Assembly (NCBI GenBank): GCA_910575615.1
Contig: CAJTEX010000004.1
Location: 99,261 to 163,260 of the forward strand
DNA: 64,000 nt
Origin: Bacteroidales bacterium
Lineage (GTDB): Bacteria > Bacteroidota > Bacteroidia > Bacteroidales > Muribaculaceae
Direction of reading: 5' to 3'
The notes beneath the pieces were generated by a model that saw nothing but the letters and a program-made list of their open reading frames with translations, was not told the DNA's origin and did no database searches. Positions 37,395-46,673 of this stretch are shown in pieces (position 1 is the first letter of the stretch; each line of letters opens with the position of its first letter). The position numbers and the translations under genes are program-made.

Positions 37395-37970
37395 ATGTTG
37401 CAGTTCGCCACAGATGATTCAAGCCGGCATACTGTCGGGGAGCAGGTTTCCCTCGCCCTCAATGCCGGATGCCGATGGATTCGCGTAACGGGCAATCCCT
37501 CGGAAGACACCATAAGGAGTCTTATTGCTCCATGCAAAAAAAATGACACCATATTGGTGCTTGACAACGACATAAACCTTGTCGACCGACTGAGAATCCA
37601 CGGCCTGCATCTTACCGAATGGACTCGCGGAAGCCTGATTGAGGCAAGGGAGAATCTGGGCCCACATGCGATAATAGGGGTCAGCTGCTCCAACCCCGCA
37701 CTTCTTGGAGAGCTTGCCGGCCTTGACATCGACTACCTTGTCGCATATGCTCCCGCAGGGCAAAACCAGGAAGATTTCTACATCAACTTTATGGAATGCC
37801 TCAGAAGCGCTGGCTCCGAGATACACCCGGTGGCAGGCGGCCCGATTCCGGTATCGCTGTTCCCAGCCATCCTCGCCACTGGCATTGAAGGATTTGAGCT
37901 GCCTGGCAATGTGGCCGACGCTCCAGATTCATCCGCGTTCATACAACTGGCGATGCAGTCGCTTGGATAA
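37395..37970 (+). CDS. ThiE-like thiamine phosphate synthase family protein
   Basis: A 191-aa TIM-barrel protein resembling thiamine phosphate synthase: ALNAGCRWIRVTGNPS, LVLDNDINLVDRLRIHGLHLTEW (the DxxLA..GVHLG region), IIGVSCSNP, DYLVAYAP and the end PVAGGPIPVSLFPAILATGIEGF. It is divergent: several ThiE motifs are altered (VSCSN for GVSCHN, and no clear GQxD). It may be a ThiE or a TenI-like paralogue. The long upstream open frame is antisense to glnS. The ATG at 37395 fits the domain. kdsB follows at 23 bp. Confidence 0.7.
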   Translation: MLQFATDDSSRHTVGEQVSLALNAGCRWIRVTGNPSEDTIRSLIAPCKKNDTILVLDNDINLVDRLRIHGLHLTEWTRGSLIEARENLGPHAIIGVSCSNPALLGELAGLDIDYLVAYAPAGQNQEDFYINFMECLRSAGSEIHPVAGGPIPVSLFPAILATGIEGFELPGNVADAPDSSAFIQLAMQSLG

Positions 37971-37993
37971 CAAAATTCATCTGATTCTCGAGT

Positions 37994-38746
37994 ATGAAGT
38001 TCATAGGAATTATCCCCGCGCGTTATGCCTCCACCCGCTTCGAGGGGAAACCGCTCGCCGACCTGGACGGGAAAACCGTGATAGAGCATGTATGCACACG
38101 CGTCTCCTCGGTGCTTGAAGACTTTGCAGTGGCCACTGATGACATCAGAATCTTTGAGGCCGTCACTGCTTTCGGCGCAAAAGCAGTCATGACATCCACC
38201 GACCATCGCAGCGGAACAGACCGCTGCCTTGAGGCTTATGACAACCTGTCGAGCGATGCAGATGTGGTCATCAACATACAAGGCGACGAGCCGTTTGTAG
38301 ATCCGGGGCAAATCAGGCAAATAATGGACTGCTTCACCGACGACTCCACCGACATTGCCACTTTGGCACTCCCATTCCCCAAGAATGGCGCATACGCAGA
38401 GCTTGAGAACCCCAACAAGCCGAAAGTGGTGATGGACTCCCGCAACAACGCATTGATGTTCAGCCGCTCGGTCATACCATATCTCCGGGGACACGACCAT
38501 CTGCAATGGCCGTCCATGGCAGATTATTTCACGCATATCGGGATGTACGCGTTCCGAATCAAGACTCTCAGGGAAATCACCCAATTGCCTCAGTCGCCTC
38601 TCGAAAAAGCCGAATCGCTCGAGCAGCTCAGATGGCTGCAAAACGGATACACCATCAAAGTAGGCATAACAGACAGGCAGACAATCGGAATCGACACCCC
38701 TGCCGACCTTGAAGCCGCCAAGGCTTTGCTCGAAAATCTCAAATGA
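37994..38746 (+). CDS. kdsB: CMP-KDO synthetase
   Basis: Activates KDO with CTP for addition to lipid A. It has 250 aa with IIPARYASTRFEGKPLADL at the N-terminus, then SGTDRCLEA, INIQGDEPF and FTHIGMYAFR. It is complete and typical. Its neighbours are a ThiE-like gene upstream and an M16-like gene 16 bp downstream, probably one transcript. It works in the same pathway as the lpx cluster 13 kb away. Confidence 0.95.
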   Translation: MKFIGIIPARYASTRFEGKPLADLDGKTVIEHVCTRVSSVLEDFAVATDDIRIFEAVTAFGAKAVMTSTDHRSGTDRCLEAYDNLSSDADVVINIQGDEPFVDPGQIRQIMDCFTDDSTDIATLALPFPKNGAYAELENPNKPKVVMDSRNNALMFSRSVIPYLRGHDHLQWPSMADYFTHIGMYAFRIKTLREITQLPQSPLEKAESLEQLRWLQNGYTIKVGITDRQTIGIDTPADLEAAKALLENLK

Positions 38747-38762
38747 AAAATCCACAAACAAA

Positions 38763-40058
38763 ATGCTTGACCGCTTGACCGCTCCCGCCGTTTCGGGCTT
38801 CCCACGGCTGTCTCTCCCTGAATTCAACGAGAAACTGCTGCCAGACGGCATCAGGCTACGCACACTGGACTCCAGCGAGGAAGCGGTCACCCGACTGTCA
38901 GTCCTGTGGCCTGCCGGGCTGATTGACTCGGGTTCTCCAGCGGCATATGGACTCACGGCTAACATGCTGCCTGAGGGCTGCTGCGGTATGTCGGGGAAAG
39001 AGGTGTCTGACATCCTTGAATCAAACGGGGCATGGTTAAAAGTCTTTCCATCGCAGCACTCTACCCTCCTTGTCCTCCATTCGCTCAACCACACCGCCCC
39101 AAGGGTGTTTCCCCTTGTCGGCAAGATAATCTCGGCTCCCGATTTCCCAGAAGAGGCATTGGACACCCTGAAGAAAAAAGGGGCGGCCGAAAAGGAAATC
39201 GCATCACGCAAGCCATCTTACCAGGCGACCATGATTGCCCGACAGACCCTGTATGGTCCGAAGCATCCATTGGCCAAGGTCGTCACCCCTGATGACATAT
39301 TGTCTGTCAGGCGCGAAGAGCTTTCAAGGCTTCATTCCGGCATCATGCTTGCCAACAAACCTGTGGTATTCCTTTCCGGCAAAGTGACCCCTGATGTCGA
39401 AAGCCTGCTGACAGACACTATCCGCGCTATCCCTTTCGACGAGTCGGCCACCGGGAGAATCAACAAGGCACTCTACCCCACGCCTCCCCTCTCCGACAAC
39501 AAGACTTGCCGCAAAGACCTGCCCGAATCGCTCCAGACCGGAATCAGGATACAGATTCCGACAATCGAACGCTCACACCCTGACTATGAGGCTTTGCGTT
39601 TCGCCGTGGTGGCTCTCGGAGGGTACTTCGGCAGTCGCCTGATGGCAAACATACGCGAGGACAAGGGCTACACCTACGGCATAGAAGCAAGCCTTGTGCC
39701 GTCCCTGGAAGGCTCCAACGTGGTAATCAGCTGCGAGTGCGACAACCGTTACACCGAAGCCGTCGTGGAAGAAATCAATCGGGAAATAGCAAAGATGGCT
39801 CGGGAGGAAATGAACATCGAAGAGGTAGAGACCGTTCGCAACATCATAATTTCCAACCTCGCCGGAATCCTCGATTCGCCGTTCTCGATTTCAAGCTATA
39901 TGGAGCAAGCCGAATCTTTAGGCCTGACCCGGCAGGCATATGTCACGCAATTCTCCGAGGCGCAGGCAATGACACCCGGACGAATCCGGGAAATGGTGTC
40001 CAAATACCTGCTGGACATCCCCTCTGTGACCGCATTGGCCGGCGGCAAGCCCGATTAG
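38763..40058 (+). CDS. M16 (insulinase-like) protein lacking the zinc motif
   Basis: A 431-aa protein with the two-domain M16 half fold: a C-terminal substrate-clamp region (GGYFGSRLMANIREDKGYTYGIEAS) is well conserved. The N-terminal half lacks HxxEH: where it should be the sequence reads AAYGLTANMLPEG, so zinc cannot be bound in the standard way. Inactive M16 halves commonly pair with an active half, but no partner is in this window. No signal peptide was seen. The ATG at 38763 was chosen. Confidence 0.85.
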   Translation: MLDRLTAPAVSGFPRLSLPEFNEKLLPDGIRLRTLDSSEEAVTRLSVLWPAGLIDSGSPAAYGLTANMLPEGCCGMSGKEVSDILESNGAWLKVFPSQHSTLLVLHSLNHTAPRVFPLVGKIISAPDFPEEALDTLKKKGAAEKEIASRKPSYQATMIARQTLYGPKHPLAKVVTPDDILSVRREELSRLHSGIMLANKPVVFLSGKVTPDVESLLTDTIRAIPFDESATGRINKALYPTPPLSDNKTCRKDLPESLQTGIRIQIPTIERSHPDYEALRFAVVALGGYFGSRLMANIREDKGYTYGIEASLVPSLEGSNVVISCECDNRYTEAVVEEINREIAKMAREEMNIEEVETVRNIIISNLAGILDSPFSISSYMEQAESLGLTRQAYVTQFSEAQAMTPGRIREMVSKYLLDIPSVTALAGGKPD

Positions 40059-40137
40059 CATCTTTTAACAGCCCTTATTGCGTAATATTTCGTAACTTTG
40101 TATGAGAATATAATAACCCAACAGATACATCAAAATA

Positions 40138-41787
40138 ATGAAGAAAAGCGCTTTGCAGAAAGCACGTGCCGCTTACCAGCCCAAGCTGCCTATCGTGCTC
40201 ACAGGCCCCGTGAAAGCAGTAGAAGGCCATCCCACCCAGTCGGTTGCCGACCAGGAGGACATCAAAAACCTCTTCCCCAACACTTACGGTCTTCCCGAAC
40301 TCAAATTTGAGAAGACCTCATCCTCGGCTCCCTCCAAGCCCATCAACGTAGGTGTGATTCTGTCTGGCGGACAGGCTCCCGGCGGACACAACGTGATCAG
40401 CGGCCTCTTCGACGGCATCAAGAAAGTCAACAAAGAGTCAAAACTTTACGGTTTCCTCATGGGCCCCGGCGGCTTTGTGGATCATCAGTATGTCGAGCTT
40501 ACCTCAGCCATCATCGATGAGTTCCGCAACACTGGTGGTTTCGACATCATCGGATCAGGCCGCACCAAACTTGAGACCAAGGAGCAGTTTGACAAGGGCC
40601 TCGAGATCCTCAAGGAACTCAACATATCCGCGCTTGTAATCATCGGTGGTGACGACTCCAACACCAATGCCGCCGTCCTTGCCGAGTATTACAAGGCAAT
40701 CAATGCCGGCGTGCAGGTGATCGGCTGCCCCAAGACAATCGACGGTGATCTCAAGAACAATGTGATTGAGACATCTTTCGGTTTCGACACCGCCACCAAG
40801 GTTTACTCCGAAGTAATCGGAAACATACAGCGCGACTGCAATTCCGCAAAGAAATATTGGCACTTCATCAAGCTCATGGGACGCTCCGCGAGCCATATAG
40901 CCCTTGAATGCGCCCTCCAGACCCAGCCCAACATCTGCATCATCTCGGAAGAGGTTGAGGCCAAGGATATGAGCCTTCAGCAGGTTGTCGATTATATCGC
41001 CGACATCGTGGCAAAACGCGCTGCAGCCGGCATGAACTTCGGCACAGTACTCGTCCCCGAGGGCCTCATCGAGTTCATCCCCGCCATGAAGCGCCTCATC
41101 GCCGAGCTCAACGACCTCCTGGCAAAAGACAGCGAGAAATTTGCACAGCTTGATGGAGCAGCCCAGCGTGAATATATCATCAAGAATCTCTCGGCAGAGA
41201 ACGCAGCCGTATACGAATCGCTGCCCCACGGCGTTGCCCGCCAGCTCAGCCTCGACCGCGACCCCCACGGCAACGTACAGGTTTCGCTCATCGAAACCGA
41301 GAAACTTCTCTCAGAGATGGTAGGCAAGCGCCTGGCCGAATGGGCCGCCGAAGGAAAATTCAACGGCAAATTCTCAGCTCTCCACCACTTCTTCGGATAT
41401 GAGGGTCGTTGCGCCGATCCTTCCAACTTCGACGCAGACTATTGCTACGCTCTCGGCTTCAACGCCGCATGCCTCGTGAAAGCCGGTGTGACAGGCTATA
41501 TGTCTTCTGTCCGCAACCTCACCAAACCCTCGGTGCAGTGGATTGCAGGCGGCATCCCCATCACAATGATGATGAACATGGAACGCCGTCACGGCCAGAT
41601 GAAACCCGTGATACAAAAAGCGCTTGTACATCTCGACGGCGCTCCCTTCCTCAAATACGCTTCCAAGCGTGATGACTGGGCGGTGAACACCTCTTATGTA
41701 TACCCCGGCCCCATCCAGTACTTCGGCCCTGCTGAAGTATGCGATCAGCCGACCATGACGCTCAAATACGAGCACCAGGGAAAATAA
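40138..41787 (+). CDS. pfp: Diphosphate--fructose-6-phosphate 1-phosphotransferase
   Basis: PPi-dependent phosphofructokinase of 549 aa, the long type. Motifs are [25 protein letters not shown] (Asp after GGD marks PPi rather than ATP use), [10 protein letters not shown] and [11 protein letters not shown]. It catalyses reversible phosphorylation of fructose-6-phosphate, giving glycolysis and gluconeogenesis control through pyrophosphate. A TAACTTTG box (40093-40100) precedes it, without a clear -33. It is followed by a terminator and is probably a single gene. Confidence 0.95.
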   Translation: MKKSALQKARAAYQPKLPIVLTGPVKAVEGHPTQSVADQEDIKNLFPNTYGLPELKFEKTSSSAPSKPINVGVILSGGQAPGGHNVISGLFDGIKKVNKESKLYGFLMGPGGFVDHQYVELTSAIIDEFRNTGGFDIIGSGRTKLETKEQFDKGLEILKELNISALVIIGGDDSNTNAAVLAEYYKAINAGVQVIGCPKTIDGDLKNNVIETSFGFDTATKVYSEVIGNIQRDCNSAKKYWHFIKLMGRSASHIALECALQTQPNICIISEEVEAKDMSLQQVVDYIADIVAKRAAAGMNFGTVLVPEGLIEFIPAMKRLIAELNDLLAKDSEKFAQLDGAAQREYIIKNLSAENAAVYESLPHGVARQLSLDRDPHGNVQVSLIETEKLLSEMVGKRLAEWAAEGKFNGKFSALHHFFGYEGRCADPSNFDADYCYALGFNAACLVKAGVTGYMSSVRNLTKPSVQWIAGGIPITMMMNMERRHGQMKPVIQKALVHLDGAPFLKYASKRDDWAVNTSYVYPGPIQYFGPAEVCDQPTMTLKYEHQGK

Positions 41788-41860
41788 CCCCTGATTGCAT
41801 CGCGTATAAAACAGCGACATCCTGACACAAGACACTTACTCACAGCTTGCTTAGAAGAAT

Positions 41861-41897
41861 GGAGCTGCCGCCGGAAAATCCGGCGACGGCTCCATTT
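41861..41897 (+). terminator. pfp terminator
   Basis: Fifteen-base arms (41861-41875 with 41879-41893), two mismatches, a tight 3-nt loop, then ATTTG. Confidence 0.75.
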
Positions 41898-41968
41898 GTT
41901 TCAATGTGTCCCAAAACGACAAACCTCAGCAAACATTCCACTACCTTAATTTGTTCATATCAGAGACA

Positions 41969-42598
41969 ATGAAAAAGATTTTCAGACTTCCGGTTCTCCT
42001 CGCCGTCACAATGGCAATGATGACATCCTGCACACCCAACAACACGGATACCATAGCCCCACAAGACACCGCATCCGGCAACCAGGCACTTGAAAACATC
42101 ATAACCCGCATGAGTGTGCGCAAATATGTGCCTGGAAAAACAATCTCTGCCGACACAATCGAGACCCTGTTGCGCGCCGCCATGGCTGCCCCGACCGCAG
42201 TCAACCGCCAGCCATGGCAGTTCATCGTGGTGGACAACCGTGAGTCTCTCGACTCATTGGCCAAGGCTCTCCCCCACGCCAAGATGCTGGAACACGCATC
42301 AATCGCCATTGTCCCTTGCGGTGACCTCGACAAAGCATTTGAAGGCGAACCGTCATACTGGATTCAGGATGTTTCAGCTGCTACCGAGAACTTGCTTCTT
42401 GCCGCGCATTCACTCGGATTAGGAGCTGTATGGACAGGCGTATATCCGACAAAAGAACGCGTGACCGCCGTTTCCCAACAACTCTGCCTCCCCTCAAATG
42501 TCATCCCTCTCGCAGTTGTCCCCGTAGGATATCCTGATGGTGAACATCTGCCAAAGGACAAATGGAACCCGGCTGCCGTGCATTTCAACCACTGGTAA
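41969..42598 (+). CDS. Nitroreductase-family lipoprotein
   Basis: A 209-aa flavoprotein of the nitroreductase family with a lipoprotein signal (MMTSC, Cys about 21), so it is probably periplasmic or membrane anchored. The FMN-binding pattern RMSVRKYVPGKTIS, AAMAAPTAVNRQPWQF and LGLGAVWTGVYP is clear. Natural substrates are unknown. The family reduces quinones, flavins or nitro compounds. An exported nitroreductase is uncommon but recurs in Bacteroidales. The upstream part of the frame (from 41906) precedes the signal peptide and was excluded. Confidence 0.85.
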   Translation: MKKIFRLPVLLAVTMAMMTSCTPNNTDTIAPQDTASGNQALENIITRMSVRKYVPGKTISADTIETLLRAAMAAPTAVNRQPWQFIVVDNRESLDSLAKALPHAKMLEHASIAIVPCGDLDKAFEGEPSYWIQDVSAATENLLLAAHSLGLGAVWTGVYPTKERVTAVSQQLCLPSNVIPLAVVPVGYPDGEHLPKDKWNPAAVHFNHW

Positions 42599-42681
42599 CC
42601 AGCAATCGACACGCCTGATTCAGCCCCGGAGAGGGCGATAAAGCAATCTTGACGTTTATTGCTTTTTATTAACTCCAGACA

Positions 42682-42713
42682 TTTGCGCATTCTTGGAATT
42701 ATTACTAATTTTG
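42682..42713 (+). promoter_or_regulatory. perR-rbr promoter
   Basis: TTTG (42682-42685), 20 bp, TAATTTTG (42706-42713), 25 bp before the start codon. Confidence 0.8.
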
Positions 42714-42730
42714 TAACGATTCCAAGAATG
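42688..42730. promoter_or_regulatory. Candidate PerR operator
   Basis: Perfect 12-bp inverted repeat CATTCTTGGAAT (42688-42699) and ATTCCAAGAATG (42719-42730). The left arm lies between the -33 and -7 boxes, and the right arm covers the expected transcription start. This geometry suits repression of the gene by its own product. Confidence 0.7.
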
Positions 42731-42737
42731 TTAATTT

Positions 42738-43169
42738 ATGACTGACCACAAAAGATATTCCGATAGCGAGCTGACAAAGATGATTCATTCGGCCGGACTA
42801 CGTCCGTCGGTGCAGCGCATAGCTGTGTTTAGCCTTGTGGCCAATTCAAAGAAGCATCCCTCGGCTGATGATATCTTTTCAGAATTGGCAGCCATATATC
42901 CATCTTTGTCACGGACTACGGTCTACAACTCCCTGCACGCGTTGGTCGATGCGGGCCTTGTCAGAGGGCTGGAGATTGATTGCGGCAACCGTCATTACGA
43001 CCTCGCGCCGCAGCCCCACCACAGCCATTTCATCTGCCGCCAATGCGGAAGGATATTTGACATGGCGATACCGTCTGGCATTGGAGCCGCAGCGTCACCC
43101 GGATTCTGCGTGGACAGCGTAGATGTCTACTTCAAGGGATCATGTCCCGATTGTGTGGGACGATCATAA
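42738..43169 (+). CDS. Fur-family peroxide regulator (PerR-like)
   Basis: A 143-aa Fur-family repressor. The winged helix includes [30 protein letters not shown]. The structural zinc site is Cys 100, 103, 136 and 139 (CRQCG, CPDC). The regulatory-site residues follow the PerR pattern, with HHSHF and an Asp at about 108 (RIFDMA) where Fur proteins usually have Glu. The gene precedes rubrerythrin by 41 bp and has a palindrome over its promoter, so peroxide-controlled expression of both genes is likely. Confidence 0.85.
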   Translation: MTDHKRYSDSELTKMIHSAGLRPSVQRIAVFSLVANSKKHPSADDIFSELAAIYPSLSRTTVYNSLHALVDAGLVRGLEIDCGNRHYDLAPQPHHSHFICRQCGRIFDMAIPSGIGAAASPGFCVDSVDVYFKGSCPDCVGRS

Positions 43170-43210
43170 CCAAGCAACTGACAGACAACTCATACACTAA
43201 ACATAAATTT

Positions 43211-43753
43211 ATGAAAGACCTCAAAGGAACAAAGACCGAACGCAACCTTCAGCAGGCGTTCGCAGGCGAATCAGAAGCCCGCAACAAATACTCATATTAC
43301 GCAGCAAAGGCCCGGGAGGATGGTTACGAGCAAATCGCGGCCATTTTCGAGGAAACCGCCCGCAACGAACGCGAGCATGCCAAGCTCTGGTACAAATATC
43401 TACATGGAGGCGAGATTGCCGACACAATGGCCAACCTGCGCGATGCTGCCGAAGGCGAGCATTATGAATGGACCGACATGTATGACCGAATGGCCAAGGA
43501 GGCTGAGGAGGAAGGTTTCCCCCAGATTGCATTCCGCTTCCGCGCTGTCGCCGCCATAGAGCGCCATCACGAAGAACGTTACCGCCGTCTTCTTGCCAAT
43601 ATCGAGGAAGGCATCGTGTTCTCACGTGAAGGAGACACCATCTGGGTATGCCGCAATTGTGGTCATATCGTCATCGGCAAGAAAGCCCCCGGCGCATGCG
43701 CTGTATGCGGCGAGCCTCAGAGCTTTTTCGAAATCGAAGCCACAAACTATTGA
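43211..43753 (+). CDS. rbr: Rubrerythrin
   Basis: A 180-aa non-heme iron peroxidase of anaerobes. The N-terminal four-helix diiron domain has [31 protein letters not shown] and [14 protein letters not shown], containing the ExxH ligands. The C-terminal rubredoxin domain has CRNCG and CAVCG around a KAPGAC loop. It reduces H2O2 to water in the cytoplasm. It is co-transcribed with the PerR-like gene. The ATG at 43211 was chosen because the frame upstream overlaps perR. Confidence 0.95.
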   Translation: MKDLKGTKTERNLQQAFAGESEARNKYSYYAAKAREDGYEQIAAIFEETARNEREHAKLWYKYLHGGEIADTMANLRDAAEGEHYEWTDMYDRMAKEAEEEGFPQIAFRFRAVAAIERHHEERYRRLLANIEEGIVFSREGDTIWVCRNCGHIVIGKKAPGACAVCGEPQSFFEIEATNY

Positions 43754-43783
43754 TTTCAATCTGAATACCCCGAATAACATCCT

Positions 43784-43834
43784 ATTACGCGACAGGCGCG
43801 CCACCGAAGTCAGGTGGCGCGCCTGTCGCGTAAT
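43784..43834. terminator. 22-bp perfect hairpin terminator after rbr
   Basis: Arms 43784-43805 and 43813-43834 are exact reverse complements over 22 bp with a 7-nt loop. It begins with ATTACGCGACAGGCGC and ends with GCGTAAT. It stands between convergent genes. The stem is unusually long for a simple terminator. Confidence 0.85.
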
Positions 43835-43852
43835 CTGTCTCTAACCCAACCG

Positions 43853-44152
43853 CTAATCGCTGTTACGGGGATTGTTGTTCAGCATCTTGGTGTCCTGCTT
43901 GACAAGACACGGGTCAACCTTCCCGTCATCAGCCTTGTCTCCCGACGCGCCCGGGAAATGATCGATGGCATTGACAAATTTCTTAGCGCCTTCTCCCACT
44001 TTTCCGGCCATCGACTTAACGCTGTCGATATTCACGCTATCGCCGATTTTCTCGGCTTTTTCAGCCACAGTACGGGCAACTTCTTCTGCCTTTTCCTTTA
44101 AGTCGGCCAACTTCTCGCTGGAAGCCAGATTCTTGATATCGTTGAAATCCAT
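43853..44152 (-). CDS. Small helical hypothetical protein
   Basis: A 99-aa soluble protein from the ATG at 44152 (MDFNDIKNLASSEKLADLK). Residues about 10-75 are a charged amphipathic helix with repeating Ala/Glu/Lys (EKAEEVARTVAEKAEKIGDS), like LEA-type or apolipoprotein-like sequences. The rest is Asp/Lys/Asn rich and probably unfolded. It has no signal peptide or membrane segment. It follows engB by about 110 bp on the same strand. I do not recognise a family. Confidence 0.6.
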   Translation of the reverse strand: MDFNDIKNLASSEKLADLKEKAEEVARTVAEKAEKIGDSVNIDSVKSMAGKVGEGAKKFVNAIDHFPGASGDKADDGKVDPCLVKQDTKMLNNNPRNSD

Positions 44153-44263
44153 AATTCTTGGGTATAAGTTGGAAATTGTTTTTCCTATAAAACGCCCAAG
44201 TGACACAAGATGTTTAGCTCAGGGGCACTCATTGAGCCTCCGCCATCATTCCTTCCCCACGCT

Positions 44264-44866
44264 CTATTCCACCGGTAGCCTGAGGAGCTGGTCGATATAG
44301 TCGAGGATCTCAGAACGGCCGCGCTTGTCGACCGAACTGCTTTTGAAAACAGGCGGCAACTCCTCCCACTCTTCCAGAAGCTGGGCACAATAGTCGCCGG
44401 TCGCCTTCTTCGCGGCGGAGGATGACATTTTGTCAAGTTTCGTGAATACTATGCAGAATGGCACACCATTCTCTCCCAGCCATCTCATAAATTCCATATC
44501 AATCTTCTGCGGCGCGTGACGACCGTCTATGAGCAGGAAGAGACACGTCATCTGTCGGCGCGTCAATATGTATTCCTTGATGATGCGGGCAATCTCCGCA
44601 CGTCCCTCTTTGCTTCGGCGCGCGAACCCATAGCCAGGCAGGTCGACCAGATACCACTCGTCATTGACAAGGAAATGGTTTATCAGCAACGTCTTGCCAG
44701 GTGTCGAGGAGGTCATAGCCAGCCCTTTATGGTTGGTCAGCATATTTATCAGGGAGGATTTGCCCACATTGGACCTGCCAATGAAAGCAAATTCGTGGCG
44801 CACTTCATCCGGACAGCTTTTCGCCGTCGAATTGCTTATCACAAACCTTGCGGTGTTTACTATCAT
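44264..44866 (-). CDS. engB: Ribosome biogenesis GTP-binding protein YsxC/EngB
   Basis: A 200-aa essential GTPase assisting 50S assembly. G motifs: GRSNVGKSS (30-38), TPGKT (55-59), DLPGYG (75-80), TKLD, and a VDKRGRSEI end. The ATG at 44866 was chosen; the in-frame start at 44968 lies upstream of the promoter. Confidence 0.93.
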   Translation of the reverse strand: MIVNTARFVISNSTAKSCPDEVRHEFAFIGRSNVGKSSLINMLTNHKGLAMTSSTPGKTLLINHFLVNDEWYLVDLPGYGFARRSKEGRAEIARIIKEYILTRRQMTCLFLLIDGRHAPQKIDMEFMRWLGENGVPFCIVFTKLDKMSSSAAKKATGDYCAQLLEEWEELPPVFKSSSVDKRGRSEILDYIDQLLRLPVE

Positions 44867-44886
44867 TCTTGGTGTATATTTTTTTC

Positions 44887-44918
44887 CAAAATTAACAAAA
44901 CTCATAGTAAAAAACAAA
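44887..44918 (-). promoter_or_regulatory. engB promoter
   Basis: On the minus strand, TTTG (44915-44918), 20 bp, TAATTTTG (44887-44894). A divergent TAACTTTG box (44936-44943) on the + strand may serve trmN6. Confidence 0.75.
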
Positions 44919-44973
44919 TTTCCGCCTTTTTTGACTAACTTTGTAAGTGACTTTTCCCGCTTTTTCACCTTTT

Positions 44974-45732
44974 ATGAGAAATCCCGACAGAGAAAAAATC
45001 TTTAGGTTCAAGCGATTCGAAGTGGCCAACCATATCAGTGCCATGAAAGTAGGCACAGACGGGGTGTTGCTTGGCGCATGGGCTCTTTTCCGAAGAGAAG
45101 GCATCGGACTTCTGCCTCCTGCCAGAATCCTGGATGTCGGATGCGGTACAGGTCTGATAGCCCTTATGATGGCCCAAAGGTTTCCAGGCGCGGATATATA
45201 TGGCATTGAAATCGACCCAGCCGCCGCGGCAGAAGCCTCTGCGAATTTCCGCAATTCACCTTGGTCGGAACGTCTGACAGTGACCGAAGGGGATTTCACA
45301 TCGGTTTTTCCCGGAGCATACAACAAACCCTTCGACTTGATTGTAAGCAATCCCCCATTCTTCACAAATGGCGAGCATTCCCCCGAGGCAGCGCGCCTTG
45401 TGGCCCGTCATGAAAAAACGCTGCCGCTTGAGACTTTGCTCAGCATATCCTCCAAGATTTTGTCGCCACAGGGTTCTCTCTGCCTGGTACTTCCAGCAGA
45501 CCGGGAGAGCGATTTGAAATTCCTGTCAGTCGCCAACAGGCTTGCTGTCAGCAGGCTCACACTCGTCTCCACCGTGCCATCCAAGCATCCGCGGAGGCTA
45601 CTTGCCGAGTTGAGACACGCATCAGTCATTGAGGGTGGCATGCCAACAGACCATTTGTCTTTACACGATTCATCCGGAGGTTTCACAAAAGATTACCACT
45701 CGTTGGTAAAAGATTTTTATTTGAATCTCTAA
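44974..45732 (+). CDS. trmN6: tRNA1(Val) (adenine-37-N6)-methyltransferase
   Basis: A 252-aa SAM-dependent methyltransferase of the YfiC/TrmN6 group. It has FRFKRFEVANHISAMKVGTDGVLLGAW, the SAM loop ILDVGCGTGLIALMMAQRF, and the catalytic SNPPFF typical of N6-adenine methyltransferases. It methylates A37 of tRNA-Val in E. coli; the same substrate is assumed here. The ATG at 44974 was chosen. The CPBP protease gene follows at 17 bp. Confidence 0.9.
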   Translation: MRNPDREKIFRFKRFEVANHISAMKVGTDGVLLGAWALFRREGIGLLPPARILDVGCGTGLIALMMAQRFPGADIYGIEIDPAAAAEASANFRNSPWSERLTVTEGDFTSVFPGAYNKPFDLIVSNPPFFTNGEHSPEAARLVARHEKTLPLETLLSISSKILSPQGSLCLVLPADRESDLKFLSVANRLAVSRLTLVSTVPSKHPRRLLAELRHASVIEGGMPTDHLSLHDSSGGFTKDYHSLVKDFYLNL

Positions 45733-45749
45733 TCAAACACAAATACATA

Positions 45750-46673
45750 ATGACCAACCTACCATTCAACGCCAAGAATGGCGCCACGACCCAATTCAGG
45801 CTCCAACGCCCTGCCACAGCCCTTGGGCTGCTCGGATGCATGTTCCTGTTCTGCTTGGTGATCTCAGGCGTTTTGCTGCCTTTCATACCCCGCCTTGTCA
45901 GCCGTCCGGAAGCTGCAATAAAAATAACGGTCGTGATTCAAGACTTCCTTGTGTTCATCGTTCCGGCTGTGGCTACCGCGGTGATTGTCACAAGGCTTCC
46001 AGCCAGACTGCTGTGTGTCAACAAATGGCCCAAACCCGGAGTGGCACTACTCGCCTGCGGCGTATTGATTTGCTCCATACCTGCAATGAACGCCATCATC
46101 GAATGGAACAAGAACTGGCACCTGCCGGAATCGATGAGCAGTGCCGAGGTTTTCTTCCGCCAGCTTGAGGATGGAGCCGAGGCCACGACTCGTATGCTCA
46201 TGAACGGGGCATCCATACCGTCACTGATTGTCTCAGTCTTGATTGTCGGTTTTCTTGCAGGTTTCAGCGAGGAACTGTTTTTCAGAGGAGCGCTCCAGCG
46301 CATTCTCGGACAGACAAGCCTTAACATCCACCTGACGATATGGTTGGTCGCTTTCATATTCAGCGCATTTCATTTCCAGTTGTTCGGTCTGGTGCCACGC
46401 ATGTTGCTTGGGGCATTTTTCGGCTACCTTTTATGGTGGAGCAAATCCCTGTGGCTGCCGATACTTCTCCACATCATCAACAACTCGATTGTAGTCATCG
46501 CGTCATACTTCGACGCGCAGCATGCCGACGACACAACCTCCGGCCAGTACAATATCGGAGCCAATCTCTCATCCTCATCCGACATAATACTTGTAATCGC
46601 GAGCGTAATATTGACAATTGCCGGGATATTCCTGATTCACCGGTATTATACTTCAAACCGAAGACATGACTGA
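45750..46673 (+). CDS. CPBP-family intramembrane metalloprotease
   Basis: A 307-aa multi-pass membrane protein, about eight hydrophobic segments. Motif 1 SEELFFRGAL (about 173-182), motif 2 FSAFHFQ and motif 3 HIINNS define the CPBP (CAAX protease/bacteriocin-processing) glutamate protease site. The substrate is unknown. Family roles range from prenyl-protein processing to bacteriocin self-immunity. Its last 8 bp overlap the acetyltransferase gene. Confidence 0.87.
   Translation: MTNLPFNAKNGATTQFRLQRPATALGLLGCMFLFCLVISGVLLPFIPRLVSRPEAAIKITVVIQDFLVFIVPAVATAVIVTRLPARLLCVNKWPKPGVALLACGVLICSIPAMNAIIEWNKNWHLPESMSSAEVFFRQLEDGAEATTRMLMNGASIPSLIVSVLIVGFLAGFSEELFFRGALQRILGQTSLNIHLTIWLVAFIFSAFHFQLFGLVPRMLLGAFFGYLLWWSKSLWLPILLHIINNSIVVIASYFDAQHADDTTSGQYNIGANLSSSSDIILVIASVILTIAGIFLIHRYYTSNRRHD

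Noticed and set aside
37778..39211. 477-codon minus-strand ORF
   Set aside because: It lies antisense to kdsB and the M16 gene, both with clear homology on the + strand, and its protein has no recognisable features.
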